A stretch of 21,468 nucleotides of DNA. It comes from DATEJJ01 sp039649115 (lineage in GTDB: Bacteria; Actinomycetota; Actinomycetes; Mycobacteriales; Micromonosporaceae). The notes under the pieces were generated by a model. It was given only the letters and a program-made list of their open reading frames with translations, searched no databases and was not told the DNA's origin. The stretch is from assembly GCA_039649115.1 (NCBI GenBank), contig JBBWZQ010000381.1, positions 1 through 21,468 on the forward strand, written 5' to 3'. Within the stretch, counting starts at the first letter, position 1, and each line of letters begins with the position of its first letter. This document shows positions 1 through 8,060 of the stretch, piece by piece. Made by a program: the position numbers and the translations under genes.

Positions 1-30
1 GTCCAGCAGGATCCACTGGACCGTCGTCAT
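1..30 (-). CDS. Partial CDS, N-terminus only, unidentified
   Basis: A minus-strand ATG at 30-28 overlaps the TGA stop of the upstream DUF6220-like gene in an ATGA arrangement typical of translational coupling. Only ten codons are inside the window, reading MTTVQWILLD. That is too short to assign a family. It would be the third gene of the minus-strand unit that starts with the ADIC synthase. The call rests only on the stop/start overlap and the absence of a stop before the window edge. Confidence 0.4.
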   Translation of the reverse strand, partial: MTTVQWILLD

Positions 31-488
31 GACGCCGATCGCGCCGGGTCAGCCGCCGCCGAGCCGTCGACCGGGCGGGCGGGGTTCGCCCCGGCCGCCA
101 TTGCCCGCGACTCCTTGAGAATGATGCGGACCACCGACATGATGACCAACGCGTTGACCGCGTGCAGGCCGAACACCAGCTCTCCGGCGAGCGTGCTGGT
201 GTCGGCCGAGTCCCCGAACGCCTTGGCGATGGACGCGATCACCGGCTGCAGGATCGTGAGCCCCACGACCAAGCCGGACAGGCCGACAAGCCGACCGGGC
301 GCGCGGACCAGCGCGGCCACCACCGTCAAGGCCACGGCGACGAGGAGGATCAGGTACCCGAGGGCCCGGTGGGACCGGAATGCCTCATCCTTGGGCGCGG
401 TGTCGAACGCGCCGAAGCCAGCCAGGAAGAACTGCACCACGACGGCGAGCATCATCAACGATGCCAGACCGGCGAACACCTTACGCAT
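27..488 (-). CDS. DUF6220-like small integral membrane protein
   Basis: The product is a 153-residue protein with four predicted membrane segments at about residues 5-26, 42-63, 68-90 and 103-124, and an Ala/Pro/Arg-rich C-terminal tail. The length, four-helix layout and the 'FGAFD' and 'HRALGY' stretches after helix 1 resemble actinobacterial DUF6220 proteins, whose function is unknown. This family call is from memory of the pattern. The ATG at 488 is preceded on the minus strand by an AAGGGG-type ribosome binding site. It lies 46 bp downstream of the ADIC synthase stop on the same strand, so the two are probably co-transcribed. I see no catalytic motif. A membrane accessory or self-protection role is possible but not shown. 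Confidence 0.7.
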   Translation of the reverse strand: MRKVFAGLASLMMLAVVVQFFLAGFGAFDTAPKDEAFRSHRALGYLILLVAVALTVVAALVRAPGRLVGLSGLVVGLTILQPVIASIAKAFGDSADTSTLAGELVFGLHAVNALVIMSVVRIILKESRAMAAGANPARPVDGSAAADPARSAS

Positions 489-534
489 GGGAGAGCCCCT
501 TAAGGTCGGTGATCTACGGAAGTAATCCTCGCGC

Positions 535-2532
535 CTACGATGCCGGTAGGTCTTCCGTCAGCGGATGCGAAGTGTCTACGCGCTGCGGCGTAGGCGGGCC
601 GGCCCGGACCGCGCTCCTCGTCGTAGACGCGCCCGCGTCGCGCAGCAGCGAGACGAGCAGGTCGCCGAGGATCCACGGGCCGTGCTGGGTGAGGATCGAT
701 TCAAGATGGAACTGTACGGATCGGAATCCCGCGCCGCGCAAGGCGTGTACCTCGCCGGTGTCGTGGTCCCGGCTGATCTCTATGGGCTTGCGCGGCCCGG
801 AACCGGGGATGAAGTCGTGTTCGGAGCGGGCGGTGTAGGTGTTGTAGAAGCCCACGAGCTCGGCCTGGCCGAACAGGTCGATCTGCTTCTGGACGCCCTG
901 GTTGGGCGGCGCGCACCGGGCGATGTCGAAGCCGAGCTCGGCGGCGAGTACCTGGTGGCCCAGGCAGATGGCGAGGAACGGCACGGGGCCGGCGAGCAGG
1001 TCACGGGTCAGCGCGCGGAGCGTGTTCATTCGCGGGTCGGTCGCGTCGCCCGGGTCGCCGGGGCCGGGACCGACGATGACAAGGTCGTATCCCGCCGGAC
1101 GCAGCGGGCGGTCGAACCGGGTGATCGTGGTTTGCACGCCGAGGGCGTGCAGCTGGTGGCCGAGCATTGCCATGAAGGTGTCCTCGTTGTCGACGACCAG
1201 CACGTGCCGCCCGTCCAGCACCGGGTGGGGGGTCCGGCGGTGGGCCGTGTCGAGCCAGAACCGCGACAGTGTGGCGTTGCGGTTCTGCAGCGCCAGACGT
1301 ACCTGCGGATGGGTGGTGGGTGAAGCGTGCGCGCCGGCGGGAGCGGGCGCGCCGGCGGTGCCGGCGCCCGCGAGGCCGAGCGCGTCGAGCATGGCCGCGG
1401 CCTTGATCCGCGTCTCGGCCACCTCGGACGCCGGGTCGGAGTCACGGACCAGGGTGGCGCCGACCCCCAGGCGCAACTCGCCGTGCGCGCGGACCTCGGC
1501 GGTCCGGATCATGATCGCCGAATCGAGGGTACGGCCGCCCGCCCCGTCCCGGCCGATCAGCGCGAGGACCCCGCCGTAGTACCCGCGGCCGGTCGTCTCG
1601 TGGCGGGCGATGACCCGGAAGGCGTTCTCCAGCGGGCTGCCGGTCACGGTCGGGGCGAGCAGGGTCTCCCGCAGAACGTCGCGGACGTCGAGGTCGCTCT
1701 GGCCGGTCAGGATGTATTCGGAATGGGTCAGCCGGGCCATTTCCTTGAGAAACGGACCGTGCACCTGGCCGCCGGATCCGCAGATACGGGCCATCATTTT
1801 CAGTTCCTCGTCGACGACCATGTAGAGTTCGTTGGCCTCTTTCGGGTCGTTCAGGAACTCCAGCAGCCCGGAAATGTCCGGGCCGCTCGCCGGATGCCGG
1901 TAGGTCCCGCTGATGGGATTCATCGAGATGGTGCCCTCGGCCACGGTGACATGCCGTTCCGGCGAGGCGCCGATGAACGTTCCGGTGCCGGTGTGGAACA
2001 GGAACGTCCAGTACGCCCCGAGCTCACCGGTCATCAACCGCCGGAAGATGGCGAGTTCGGTGCGCACCGAGTAGTCGTCCAGCCGCGCGGTGAAGGAACG
2101 CCGGATGACGAAGTTGGATCCGGCGCCCTGACCGATCTCGTCACTCAGTACCCGCTTGACGATCGCCGCGTAGTCCGCGTCGCTGATGTCGAATCCGGTG
2201 CCCGACACGGGTACGGTCTGCTCGGACAGGCGGGCGAGAGCCTCATCGCGGCTCAGTACGGTGTGCTCGTGGACGCGCATGGCGAGCAGCGGCGCGTGAT
2301 CGTCGTGGCCGGCGAACCCCCGTTCGGTGATCTGCCGGTACGGGATCGCCACGAGCAGGTCGGGCCGGGCGCTACCGGCCGGCTCGCCGGGCAGCGGCAG
2401 GTCGGCCAGGCGGTCCACGCGCTCGACCGCGCCCGTCAGGATCTCCACGCCGGCCGTCCGGGCCGAGCCGGGCCGGTACAGCAGGGCGAAGGGCCGCCCG
2501 TCCGCGCCGAGGCGTGAATCCGTCCCGTCCAT
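535..2532 (-). CDS. phzE: 2-amino-2-deoxyisochorismate (ADIC) synthase, PhzE-type TrpE-TrpG fusion
   Basis: This 665-residue fusion has a chorismate-binding TrpE-like domain (about residues 110-430) and a class I glutamine amidotransferase domain (about 440-650). The first domain carries MNPISGTYRHP from residue 204 and a VTGSPLENAFRVI stretch, which resembles PhzE-type enzymes more than anthranilate synthase. The amidotransferase has the CLGHQ nucleophile at Cys523 and the FHLES pair His609/Glu611. PhzE-type enzymes convert chorismate and glutamine to ADIC without eliminating pyruvate. With the isochorismatase (10100-10738) and the EntA-like dehydrogenase (9302-10084) this gives 3-hydroxyanthranilate. 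I chose the ATG at 2532 because AAGGGGAG lies just upstream; a longer frame to 2685 adds 51 unconserved residues across the divergent promoter. Anthranilate synthase is the alternative, less likely because of the neighbouring isochorismatase. Confidence 0.9.
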   Translation of the reverse strand: MDGTDSRLGADGRPFALLYRPGSARTAGVEILTGAVERVDRLADLPLPGEPAGSARPDLLVAIPYRQITERGFAGHDDHAPLLAMRVHEHTVLSRDEALARLSEQTVPVSGTGFDISDADYAAIVKRVLSDEIGQGAGSNFVIRRSFTARLDDYSVRTELAIFRRLMTGELGAYWTFLFHTGTGTFIGASPERHVTVAEGTISMNPISGTYRHPASGPDISGLLEFLNDPKEANELYMVVDEELKMMARICGSGGQVHGPFLKEMARLTHSEYILTGQSDLDVRDVLRETLLAPTVTGSPLENAFRVIARHETTGRGYYGGVLALIGRDGAGGRTLDSAIMIRTAEVRAHGELRLGVGATLVRDSDPASEVAETRIKAAAMLDALGLAGAGTAGAPAPAGAHASPTTHPQVRLALQNRNATLSRFWLDTAHRRTPHPVLDGRHVLVVDNEDTFMAMLGHQLHALGVQTTITRFDRPLRPAGYDLVIVGPGPGDPGDATDPRMNTLRALTRDLLAGPVPFLAICLGHQVLAAELGFDIARCAPPNQGVQKQIDLFGQAELVGFYNTYTARSEHDFIPGSGPRKPIEISRDHDTGEVHALRGAGFRSVQFHLESILTQHGPWILGDLLVSLLRDAGASTTRSAVRAGPPTPQRVDTSHPLTEDLPAS

Positions 2533-2704
2533 ATCGCTCCCCTTCGCATGAGAATCAGATCTCCCCGTCGATACTGGGGTGGCGAAAGGCGTCGCACATG
2601 ACGTGAGGCCACCATCCCGCGTCTGCGGCAAGCGCCTTGGCGGGGTGGCGTGAACACGTGAATCGGGCGGCAACGACGCAGGCACGTCATAGTCGGGCCG
2701 CAGT
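2533..2704. promoter_or_regulatory. Divergent promoter region between ADIC synthase and aspartate kinase operons
   Basis: This 172-bp non-coding stretch separates the minus-strand ADIC synthase gene from the long plus-strand operon and must hold both promoters. An exact 8-bp inverted pair, ATGACGTG at 2598-2605 and CACGTCAT at 2683-2690, places one copy nearer each gene, with 77 bp between them. A CACGTG core sits between them at 2655-2660. CATAGT at 2688-2693 is a weak -10 candidate for the plus operon and overlaps the right-hand copy. I found no convincing -35 box and no StrR-type GTTCGACTG site. The inverted pair could be a regulator site, which is inference. Confidence 0.5.
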
Positions 2705-3964
2705 ATGCCGCTTACTGTCGACCGCGTGGCTGTGCTGGTGCAGAAATACGGCGGTACTTCGTTGCAGACGCTTGACTGCGTTCGTCAGGCCGCCCTGCGT
2801 ATCGCCGCGGCGCGCAGGCACGGATCGGCCGTGGCCGTGGTCGTCTCGGCCCGCGGCAACCGCACCGACGACTTGCTGCGGCTGGCGGACGACATCGGTG
2901 CCGCGGCCGCGTCCCGCGAACTGGATCAGCTGCTGGCCGTCGGCGAGGCCGAGTCGGCGGCGCTGATGGCCCTCGCCCTGAACGGGATGGGGGTACCGGC
3001 GATATCGCTCACCGGACACCAGGCCGGGATCCAGACCACCGATCGGCACGGCGACGCGCTCATCTCCCGGATCGGGGCCGGCCGGGTGCAGGCGGCGCTG
3101 GACGGTGGCCAGGTCGCCGTGGTCACGGGATTCCAGGGGATCGACCGCGCCGGCGACATCGCCACGCTCGGCCGGGGTGGCTCCGACACGACGGCGGTCG
3201 CGCTGGCCGCCCGGCTGCGCGCGGCGGCGTGCGAGATCTACACCGACGTGGACGGCGTGTTCACCGCCGATCCCCGCATCCTGCCCGCGGCTCGCTGCCT
3301 GTCGTGGATCGCGCCAGGCGTCATGGCGGAGATGGCGTTCGCCGGGGCCAAGATCCTGCACACCCGGTGCGTCGAACTGGCCGCCATGGAAGGGGTCGAA
3401 GTGCGCGTCCGCAACGCGTCGTCGCAGGCGCCCGGAACGACGGTCGTGCAGCGGCCGGACGCCCGGCCGCTGGAGACCCGGCGGGCGGTCGTGGCGGTGA
3501 CGCATGACCCCGACGTCGCGCGGGTGCTGGTGCACTGCCGGGACAGCCGCCGGGACCTGGCGCCGGACGTGTTCGAGGTGCTGGCCGCCCGCGGCACGGT
3601 GGTGGACCTGGTGGCCCGGTCCGGGCCTTACGAGAACGAGTTCCGGATGGGCTTCACGATCCGCCGCAGCCAGGTCGACGCCGTGCGGGCCGCGCTGCAC
3701 GAGCTGACGGCCGGCTTCGGCGGGGGTGTGCATTTCGATGAGAACGTCGGCAAGGTGTCGGTGATCGGGATGGGCCTGCTCAGCCGGCCCGAGTACACCG
3801 CCCGGCTCATGGCGGCGCTGGCCGCGGCCGGGATCCCGACGAGCTGGATCTCCACCTCGCAGATGCGGCTGTCCGTGATCGTCCCGCGGGACCGCACCGT
3901 CGACGCCGTCGAGACCCTGCACCGCGAGTTCCACCTCGACCGGCATGAGCCGGCCGCCATCTGA
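2705..3964 (+). CDS. Aspartate kinase (cluster-dedicated)
   Basis: The 419-residue protein phosphorylates aspartate, the first step towards aspartate-4-semialdehyde. It has the N-terminal VQKYGGTS motif (residues 12-19), GRGGSDTTAVAL from about residue 156, CEIYTDVDGVFTADPRI, and two C-terminal ACT-type regions (about 265-410). It is followed 15 bp later by a GriI-like aldolase that would use aspartate semialdehyde, so it probably supplies precursor for 3-amino-4-hydroxybenzoate rather than for lysine or threonine. No semialdehyde dehydrogenase is in the window, so the housekeeping enzyme would be needed. The start is uncertain: the ATG at 2705 has no ribosome binding site, and the GTG at 2726 would give the family-like beginning MAVLVQKYGGTS. 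Whether feedback inhibition is lost cannot be read from the sequence. Confidence 0.92.
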   Translation: MPLTVDRVAVLVQKYGGTSLQTLDCVRQAALRIAAARRHGSAVAVVVSARGNRTDDLLRLADDIGAAAASRELDQLLAVGEAESAALMALALNGMGVPAISLTGHQAGIQTTDRHGDALISRIGAGRVQAALDGGQVAVVTGFQGIDRAGDIATLGRGGSDTTAVALAARLRAAACEIYTDVDGVFTADPRILPAARCLSWIAPGVMAEMAFAGAKILHTRCVELAAMEGVEVRVRNASSQAPGTTVVQRPDARPLETRRAVVAVTHDPDVARVLVHCRDSRRDLAPDVFEVLAARGTVVDLVARSGPYENEFRMGFTIRRSQVDAVRAALHELTAGFGGGVHFDENVGKVSVIGMGLLSRPEYTARLMAALAAAGIPTSWISTSQMRLSVIVPRDRTVDAVETLHREFHLDRHEPAAI

Positions 3965-3979
3965 GAGAGGCAGGCCACA

Positions 3980-4804
3980 ATGGCTGTACTCAACGCATCG
4001 TTCGCCCGGGGCCTCCGGCTGCGACGCCTGTTCCGGCGGGGCGACGGGCGGCTGCTCGTCGTACCGCTCGACCACTCCGTCACCGACGGACCGCTGCGCC
4101 GGGGCGATCTGAACTCCCTGCTCGGTGAGCTCGCCGGCACCGGGGTCGACGCGGTGGTGCTGCACAAGGGCAGCCTGCGCCACGTGGACCACGGTTGGTT
4201 CGGCGAGATGTCGCTGATCATGCACCTGAGCGTGAGCACCCGGCACGCGCCGGATCCGGACGCGAAGTACCTGGTCGCCCACGTGGAGGAGGCGCTGCGG
4301 GTGGGCGCCGACGCCGTCAGCGTGCACGTCAACCTGGGGTCAGACCAGGAGGCCCGGCAGATCGCGGATCTGGCCGCCGTGGCGGGGGAGTGCGACCGGT
4401 GGAACGTCCCGCTGCTCGCGATGGTGTACGCCCGCGGACCGCAGATCACTGACTCGCGGGCGCCGGCGCTCGTGGCCCACGCCGCGACGCTCGCCGCTGA
4501 CCTCGGCGCGGACATCGTCAAGACCGACTACCCGGGCACCGCCGAGCAGATGGCCGACGTGGTCCGCGCCTGCCCGATCCCGGTCATCGTGGCCGGTGGC
4601 CTGCGGTCGACCGATACCGAAGCCGTACTGGCCAGTGTGTCCGAGGCGTTGCGCGGCGGTGCGGCCGGAGTGGCCATGGGACGCAACGTCTTCCAGGCCG
4701 AGCGGCCCGGCCGGATGGCCGCCACGGTCGCGCGGCTGGTGCACGGACCACGGCACGTCCCGGACGGGGACGGGGTCGACAAGCGACTTGCCCTGACGTT
4801 CTAG
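3980..4804 (+). CDS. griI: GriI-like DhnA/FbaB-family aldolase (aspartate semialdehyde + DHAP)
   Basis: The 274-residue protein is a class I aldolase of the DhnA/LacD/FbaB superfamily, close in length and layout to GriI and to archaeal 2-amino-3,7-dideoxy-heptulosonate synthase. PLDHSVTDGP sits at about residues 29-38. The Schiff-base lysine is Lys181 in DIVKTDYPG, and the phosphate-binding glycines are in VIVAGG and GVAMGRNVF. In grixazone and nitrosobenzamide pathways GriI/NspI condense aspartate-4-semialdehyde with dihydroxyacetone phosphate to a C7 amino sugar phosphate. The gene lies between aspartate kinase (15-bp gap, GAGAGAGG ribosome binding site) and the GriH-like gene, which is the expected order for 3,4-AHBA synthesis. 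The archaeal aromatic-pathway function is the alternative, unlikely given the context. Confidence 0.9.
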   Translation: MAVLNASFARGLRLRRLFRRGDGRLLVVPLDHSVTDGPLRRGDLNSLLGELAGTGVDAVVLHKGSLRHVDHGWFGEMSLIMHLSVSTRHAPDPDAKYLVAHVEEALRVGADAVSVHVNLGSDQEARQIADLAAVAGECDRWNVPLLAMVYARGPQITDSRAPALVAHAATLAADLGADIVKTDYPGTAEQMADVVRACPIPVIVAGGLRSTDTEAVLASVSEALRGGAAGVAMGRNVFQAERPGRMAATVARLVHGPRHVPDGDGVDKRLALTF

Positions 4805-4834
4805 CGACGTGACCTACCGCCGGAGGAGATACCC

Positions 4835-5938
4835 GTGAAGCTGTGCTGGCTGGACATTCGCAACGTGGACGGGGCCAAGGAGGCCATCGTCGAGGAGGCC
4901 CTCCACCAGCGGGTGGACGCGATCGTGGCGGCCGATCCGGCCGACCTGGAGCCGATTCCCCCGACTGTGAAGAAGGTTCTGTTCCCGCAGAACCGGCCGC
5001 TGCCGGACAAGCTCGCCCCGGCCGACCTGGTCATCGTCGAGCCGGCCCGGCACGGGGAGCCCACCGAGCTGGCCCAGCGGTACCCCGATGTGGAGTTCGG
5101 CCGGTTCGTGGAGATCACGGACGCGGACAGCCTCGACGACGCCTGCCGCGCCGCGCGCTACGACAAGTGGAGCGTGCTGTACTTCCGCGACCCGACCAAG
5201 ATTCCGCTGGAGATCGTGCTGGCCGCCGCGGCCGGCGCCGACGGCAGCATCGTCACCCAGGTGGCCGACGTCGAGGAGGCGAAGGTCGTCTTCGGGGTTC
5301 TCGAACACGGCTCCGACGGCGTGATGCTCGCCCCCCGCGTCCCCGGTGAGGCCACCGAGCTGAAGGCCGCCGCGGTCACCAAGGCGGTCGACCTGTCGCT
5401 GGTGGAGCTGGCCGTCACCGGGATCCGGCGGGTCGGGATGGGCGAACGGGCCTGCGTCGACACCTGCACGAACTTCCGGCTCGACGAGGGCATCCTGGTC
5501 GGCTCGCACGCCACCGGCATGATCCTGTGCTGCAGCGAGACCCACCCCCTGCCGTACATGCCGACCCGGCCGTTCCGGGTCAACGCCGGGGCGATCCACT
5601 CGTACACGCTGTCGGTCAACGGGCGCACCAACTACCTCAGCGAGCTCGTCTCTGGCGGCCGGGTACTCGCCGTCGACGCGAAGGGGAAGTCGCGGGTCGT
5701 CACCGTGGGCCGGGTCAAGATCGAGACGCGCCCGCTGCTCGCGATCGACGCGGTCGCGCCCGCCGGGGTGAAGGTGAACCTCATCGTCCAGGACGACTGG
5801 CACGTACGGGTTCTCGGGCCGGGCGGCACGGTGCTGAACGTCACGGAGTTGACGGCGGGCACGAACCTGCTCGGGTACCTGCCGGTCGAGCAGCGGCACG
5901 TCGGGTACCCGATCGACGAGTTCTGCATCGAGAAGTGA
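4835..5938 (+). CDS. griH: GriH-like 3-dehydroquinate synthase II family enzyme (3,4-AHBA synthase)
   Basis: The 367-residue protein belongs to the 3-dehydroquinate synthase II (AroB') family. Conserved-looking stretches include the Lys/Glu-rich RDPTKIPLE segment, SDGVMLAP, GMGERACVDTC and SHATGMILCCSETHPLPYMPTRPFR (quoted in parts: GSHATG, then CCSETHPLPYM, then TRPFRVNAG). In grixazone biosynthesis GriH converts the GriI product to 3-amino-4-hydroxybenzoate by oxidative deamination-type chemistry and ring closure. It starts at GTG 4835 with a strong GGAGGAG site about 7 bp upstream. It follows the aldolase by 30 bp, and its stop overlaps a possible GTG start of the amidohydrolase. The kinase-aldolase-synthase trio makes the assignment firm. 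Confidence 0.9.
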   Translation: MKLCWLDIRNVDGAKEAIVEEALHQRVDAIVAADPADLEPIPPTVKKVLFPQNRPLPDKLAPADLVIVEPARHGEPTELAQRYPDVEFGRFVEITDADSLDDACRAARYDKWSVLYFRDPTKIPLEIVLAAAAGADGSIVTQVADVEEAKVVFGVLEHGSDGVMLAPRVPGEATELKAAAVTKAVDLSLVELAVTGIRRVGMGERACVDTCTNFRLDEGILVGSHATGMILCCSETHPLPYMPTRPFRVNAGAIHSYTLSVNGRTNYLSELVSGGRVLAVDAKGKSRVVTVGRVKIETRPLLAIDAVAPAGVKVNLIVQDDWHVRVLGPGGTVLNVTELTAGTNLLGYLPVEQRHVGYPIDEFCIEK

Positions 5939-5946
5939 GCGATGCG

Positions 5947-6750
5947 ATGACCGCGCAGCCCGTGCTGGACTTCCACGTACGCCTGGCGCCCCGGCCAGGC
6001 GCCGGGGACCGGCTACTGTCCACACTGGACGACTGCGGGTTGGACCGGGCGGTCGTGTGCGCCGGCGGCACGATCGATCTGGACCGCCTGTCCCGCCAGC
6101 TCATCGAGGGCGGGCACGTCGAGACCGACGCCGACAACGACGGGGTGCTGGACACCTGCGCGGGTACCGACGGCCGCCTTGTGCCGTTCTTCTTCGCCAA
6201 CCCACACCGCCCGGCCGACGTGTACCGGGGGCAGGCCGCCAGCTTCCGCGGCCTGGAGGTCTCGCCCGCCGTGCACGGCGTCGGCCTGAGCGATCCCCGC
6301 CTCGCGGCACTCGTCGCCGTGGCCGCGGCGTACGACCACCCGGTGTACGTGGTCTGCCTGGACCGCCCGGGCGCGCGGGTGACCGACCTCGTCGCCCTGG
6401 CCCGCCGGTTCCCGACGGTGAACTTCGTGCTCGGGCACAGCGGCATCGGCAACATCGACCTCTACGCCCTCACCCTGATCCGCGACGAACCCAACATCCT
6501 GCTGGAGACCTCCGGCGGCTACACGTGCGTGGTCGAGGCGGCGCTGCACCGTCTGGGCGCCGGACGGTTGGTCTTCGGCTCCGAGTACCCGCTCCAGCAC
6601 CCGGCCGTGGAACTGGCCAAATTCCAGGCGCTGCGAGTACCGCCCGAGCAGTGGCGGCAGATCGCCTGGGACAACGCGCACCGGCTCTTGGCACGTGAAG
6701 CTTGCCGGAATGGGACCAGGCCGGCGCTTTCCAGAGAGGAGAAGCGGTGA
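5947..6750 (+). CDS. Amidohydrolase-2 superfamily protein, candidate benzoxazole-forming cyclase (NatAM/BomN-like)
   Basis: The 267-residue protein has the amidohydrolase-2 TIM-barrel pattern: LDFHVR at residues 7-12, FVLGHSG around His164 and VFGSEYP around Glu213. In nataxazole and A33853 biosynthesis, amidohydrolase-like proteins close the benzoxazole ring from an ester/amide of 3-hydroxyanthranilate. Here the protein lies next to a matching adenylating ligase. The usual metal ligands are altered: the first HxH reads His10-Val-Arg12, the strand-5 histidine position reads Cys137 (VYVVCLD), and the strand-8 aspartate reads Glu213. I chose ATG 5947. GTG 5935, which overlaps the preceding stop as GTGA, is an equally possible start. 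Decarboxylase is an alternative function within the same superfamily. Confidence 0.78.
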   Translation: MTAQPVLDFHVRLAPRPGAGDRLLSTLDDCGLDRAVVCAGGTIDLDRLSRQLIEGGHVETDADNDGVLDTCAGTDGRLVPFFFANPHRPADVYRGQAASFRGLEVSPAVHGVGLSDPRLAALVAVAAAYDHPVYVVCLDRPGARVTDLVALARRFPTVNFVLGHSGIGNIDLYALTLIRDEPNILLETSGGYTCVVEAALHRLGAGRLVFGSEYPLQHPAVELAKFQALRVPPEQWRQIAWDNAHRLLAREACRNGTRPALSREEKR

Positions 6751-8060
6751 ACGACACCAGTTCGAGCCTGCCGCAGCTCGGCCAGTGGCACGGGCCGGAG
6801 GAGCTGGCGCGCCTCCAGGAGAAGCAGCTGTCGCAGACCGTCAGCTGGGCGGCCCGCTCGCCGTTCTACCGCGAGCGGCTGGCCTCGGCCCGGCCCGCGA
6901 CCGCCGCCGACCTCGCCGGCCTGCCGCTGACCACGAAGCAGGACCTGCGCGACAACTACCCCTTCGGCATGCTCGCCGTCCCGAAGGAGCGGCTGGCCAC
7001 CTACCACGAGTCGAGCGGAACCGCGGGCCAGCCCACGCCGTCCTTCTACACCCCGGAGGACTGGGTCGACCTGGCCGAGCGCTTCGCCCGCAAGTGGATC
7101 GGGATCTCCGCCACGGACATCTTCCTCGTGCGCACGCCGTACGCGCTGATGCTGACGGGACATCTCGCGCAGGCCGCCGGCCGGCTGCGCGGGGCCACCG
7201 TGGTGCCCGGCGACAACCGGTCGCTGGCCATGCCGTACGCCCGCGTGGTCCGGGTCCTGCACGACCTGGGCGTCACCCTGACCTGGTCGGTGCCGACCGA
7301 ATGCCTCATCTGGGGCGCCGCGGCTGCCGCGGCCGGGCACCGGCCCGGCGCCGACTTCCCCGCGCTGCGGGCGCTGTTCGTCGGTGGCGAGCCGCTCACC
7401 GACGCCCGCCGCCGCCGGATCAGCCGGCTGTGGGGGGTACCGGTGATCGAGGAGTACGGCTCCACGGAGACCGGCAGCCTCGCCGGCGAGTGCCCCGAGG
7501 GCCGGATGCACCTGTGGGCAGACCGGGCGGTCTTCGAGGTGTACGACCCGCAGACCGGCCAGGTCGGCGTGGCGGGCGACGGCGAGCTCGTGGTCACGCC
7601 GCTGTACCGCGAGGCGATGCCCCTGCTGCGCTACAACCTCGAAGACAACGTGTCGGTCTCCTACGACGACTGCGCCTGCGGCTGGAACCTGCCCACGGTC
7701 CGGGTGCTCGGTCGGGCGGCGTTCGGCTACCGGGTCGGCGCCGCGACGGTCACCCAGCACCGGCTGGAGGAGGTCGTCTTCGACCTGCCGGACTCCCACG
7801 GGGTGCTGTTCTGGCGGGCGAAGGCCGAACCGACCGCGTTGCGGATCGAGATCGAGGTACCCGAGGAGCACCGGGCCGCGGCCCAGGCGGAGCTGACGGC
7901 CTCGGTCCGGGCCGCCCTCGGCGTCGACAGCGAGGTCACCGGGTTGGCGCCCGGGACTCTGGTCCCGCGCGAGGCGCTGACCAGCATGCCCGACGTGATC
8001 AAGCCACGCAGCCTGTTCGGGCCGGACGAGGACTGGGGTAAAGCCCTCCTCTACTACTGA
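6747..8060 (+). CDS. Phenylacetate-CoA ligase-like adenylating enzyme, candidate aminohydroxybenzoate-AMP ligase
   Basis: The 437-residue protein is a short PaaK-type member of the ANL superfamily. The phosphate-binding loop is SSGTAGQPT from residue 89, the aromatic/AMP motif is EEYGSTETG at 235-243, a degenerate hinge region reads YNLEDN, and a candidate catalytic lysine is Lys419 (DVIKPRS). It should activate an aromatic acid as AMP ester and load it onto the ACP at 17193, as NatL2 does with 3-hydroxyanthranilate. The GTG start at 6747 overlaps the amidohydrolase stop (GTGA) and follows AGAGAGGAG, so the two are coupled. It is the only adenylating enzyme in the window. Whether it prefers 3-HAA, 3,4-AHBA or both is not visible. 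Confidence 0.87.
   Translation: MNDTSSSLPQLGQWHGPEELARLQEKQLSQTVSWAARSPFYRERLASARPATAADLAGLPLTTKQDLRDNYPFGMLAVPKERLATYHESSGTAGQPTPSFYTPEDWVDLAERFARKWIGISATDIFLVRTPYALMLTGHLAQAAGRLRGATVVPGDNRSLAMPYARVVRVLHDLGVTLTWSVPTECLIWGAAAAAAGHRPGADFPALRALFVGGEPLTDARRRRISRLWGVPVIEEYGSTETGSLAGECPEGRMHLWADRAVFEVYDPQTGQVGVAGDGELVVTPLYREAMPLLRYNLEDNVSVSYDDCACGWNLPTVRVLGRAAFGYRVGAATVTQHRLEEVVFDLPDSHGVLFWRAKAEPTALRIEIEVPEEHRAAAQAELTASVRAALGVDSEVTGLAPGTLVPREALTSMPDVIKPRSLFGPDEDWGKALLYY

Noticed and set aside
572..597. GTCTACGC/GCGTAGGC near-inverted repeat resembling the arms of the 32-bp palindrome at 19991
   Set aside because: It lies inside the ADIC synthase coding end, has a mismatch and is explained by codon usage; the similarity to the larger palindrome is too short to claim a shared site.
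1327..2517. Long open frames opposite the ADIC synthase, and similar long frames opposite the ligase, FMO and KAS III genes
   Set aside because: They lack domain motifs and ribosome binding sites, are rich in Arg/Gly/Pro/Ala as expected from antisense reading of GC-rich genes, and cover genes with clear catalytic motifs.
2533..2685. Longer N-terminus for the ADIC synthase starting at 2685
   Set aside because: The extra 51 residues are low in family character, would cover most of the divergent promoter, and the ATG at 2532 has a strong ribosome binding site and gives the usual PhzE-type length.
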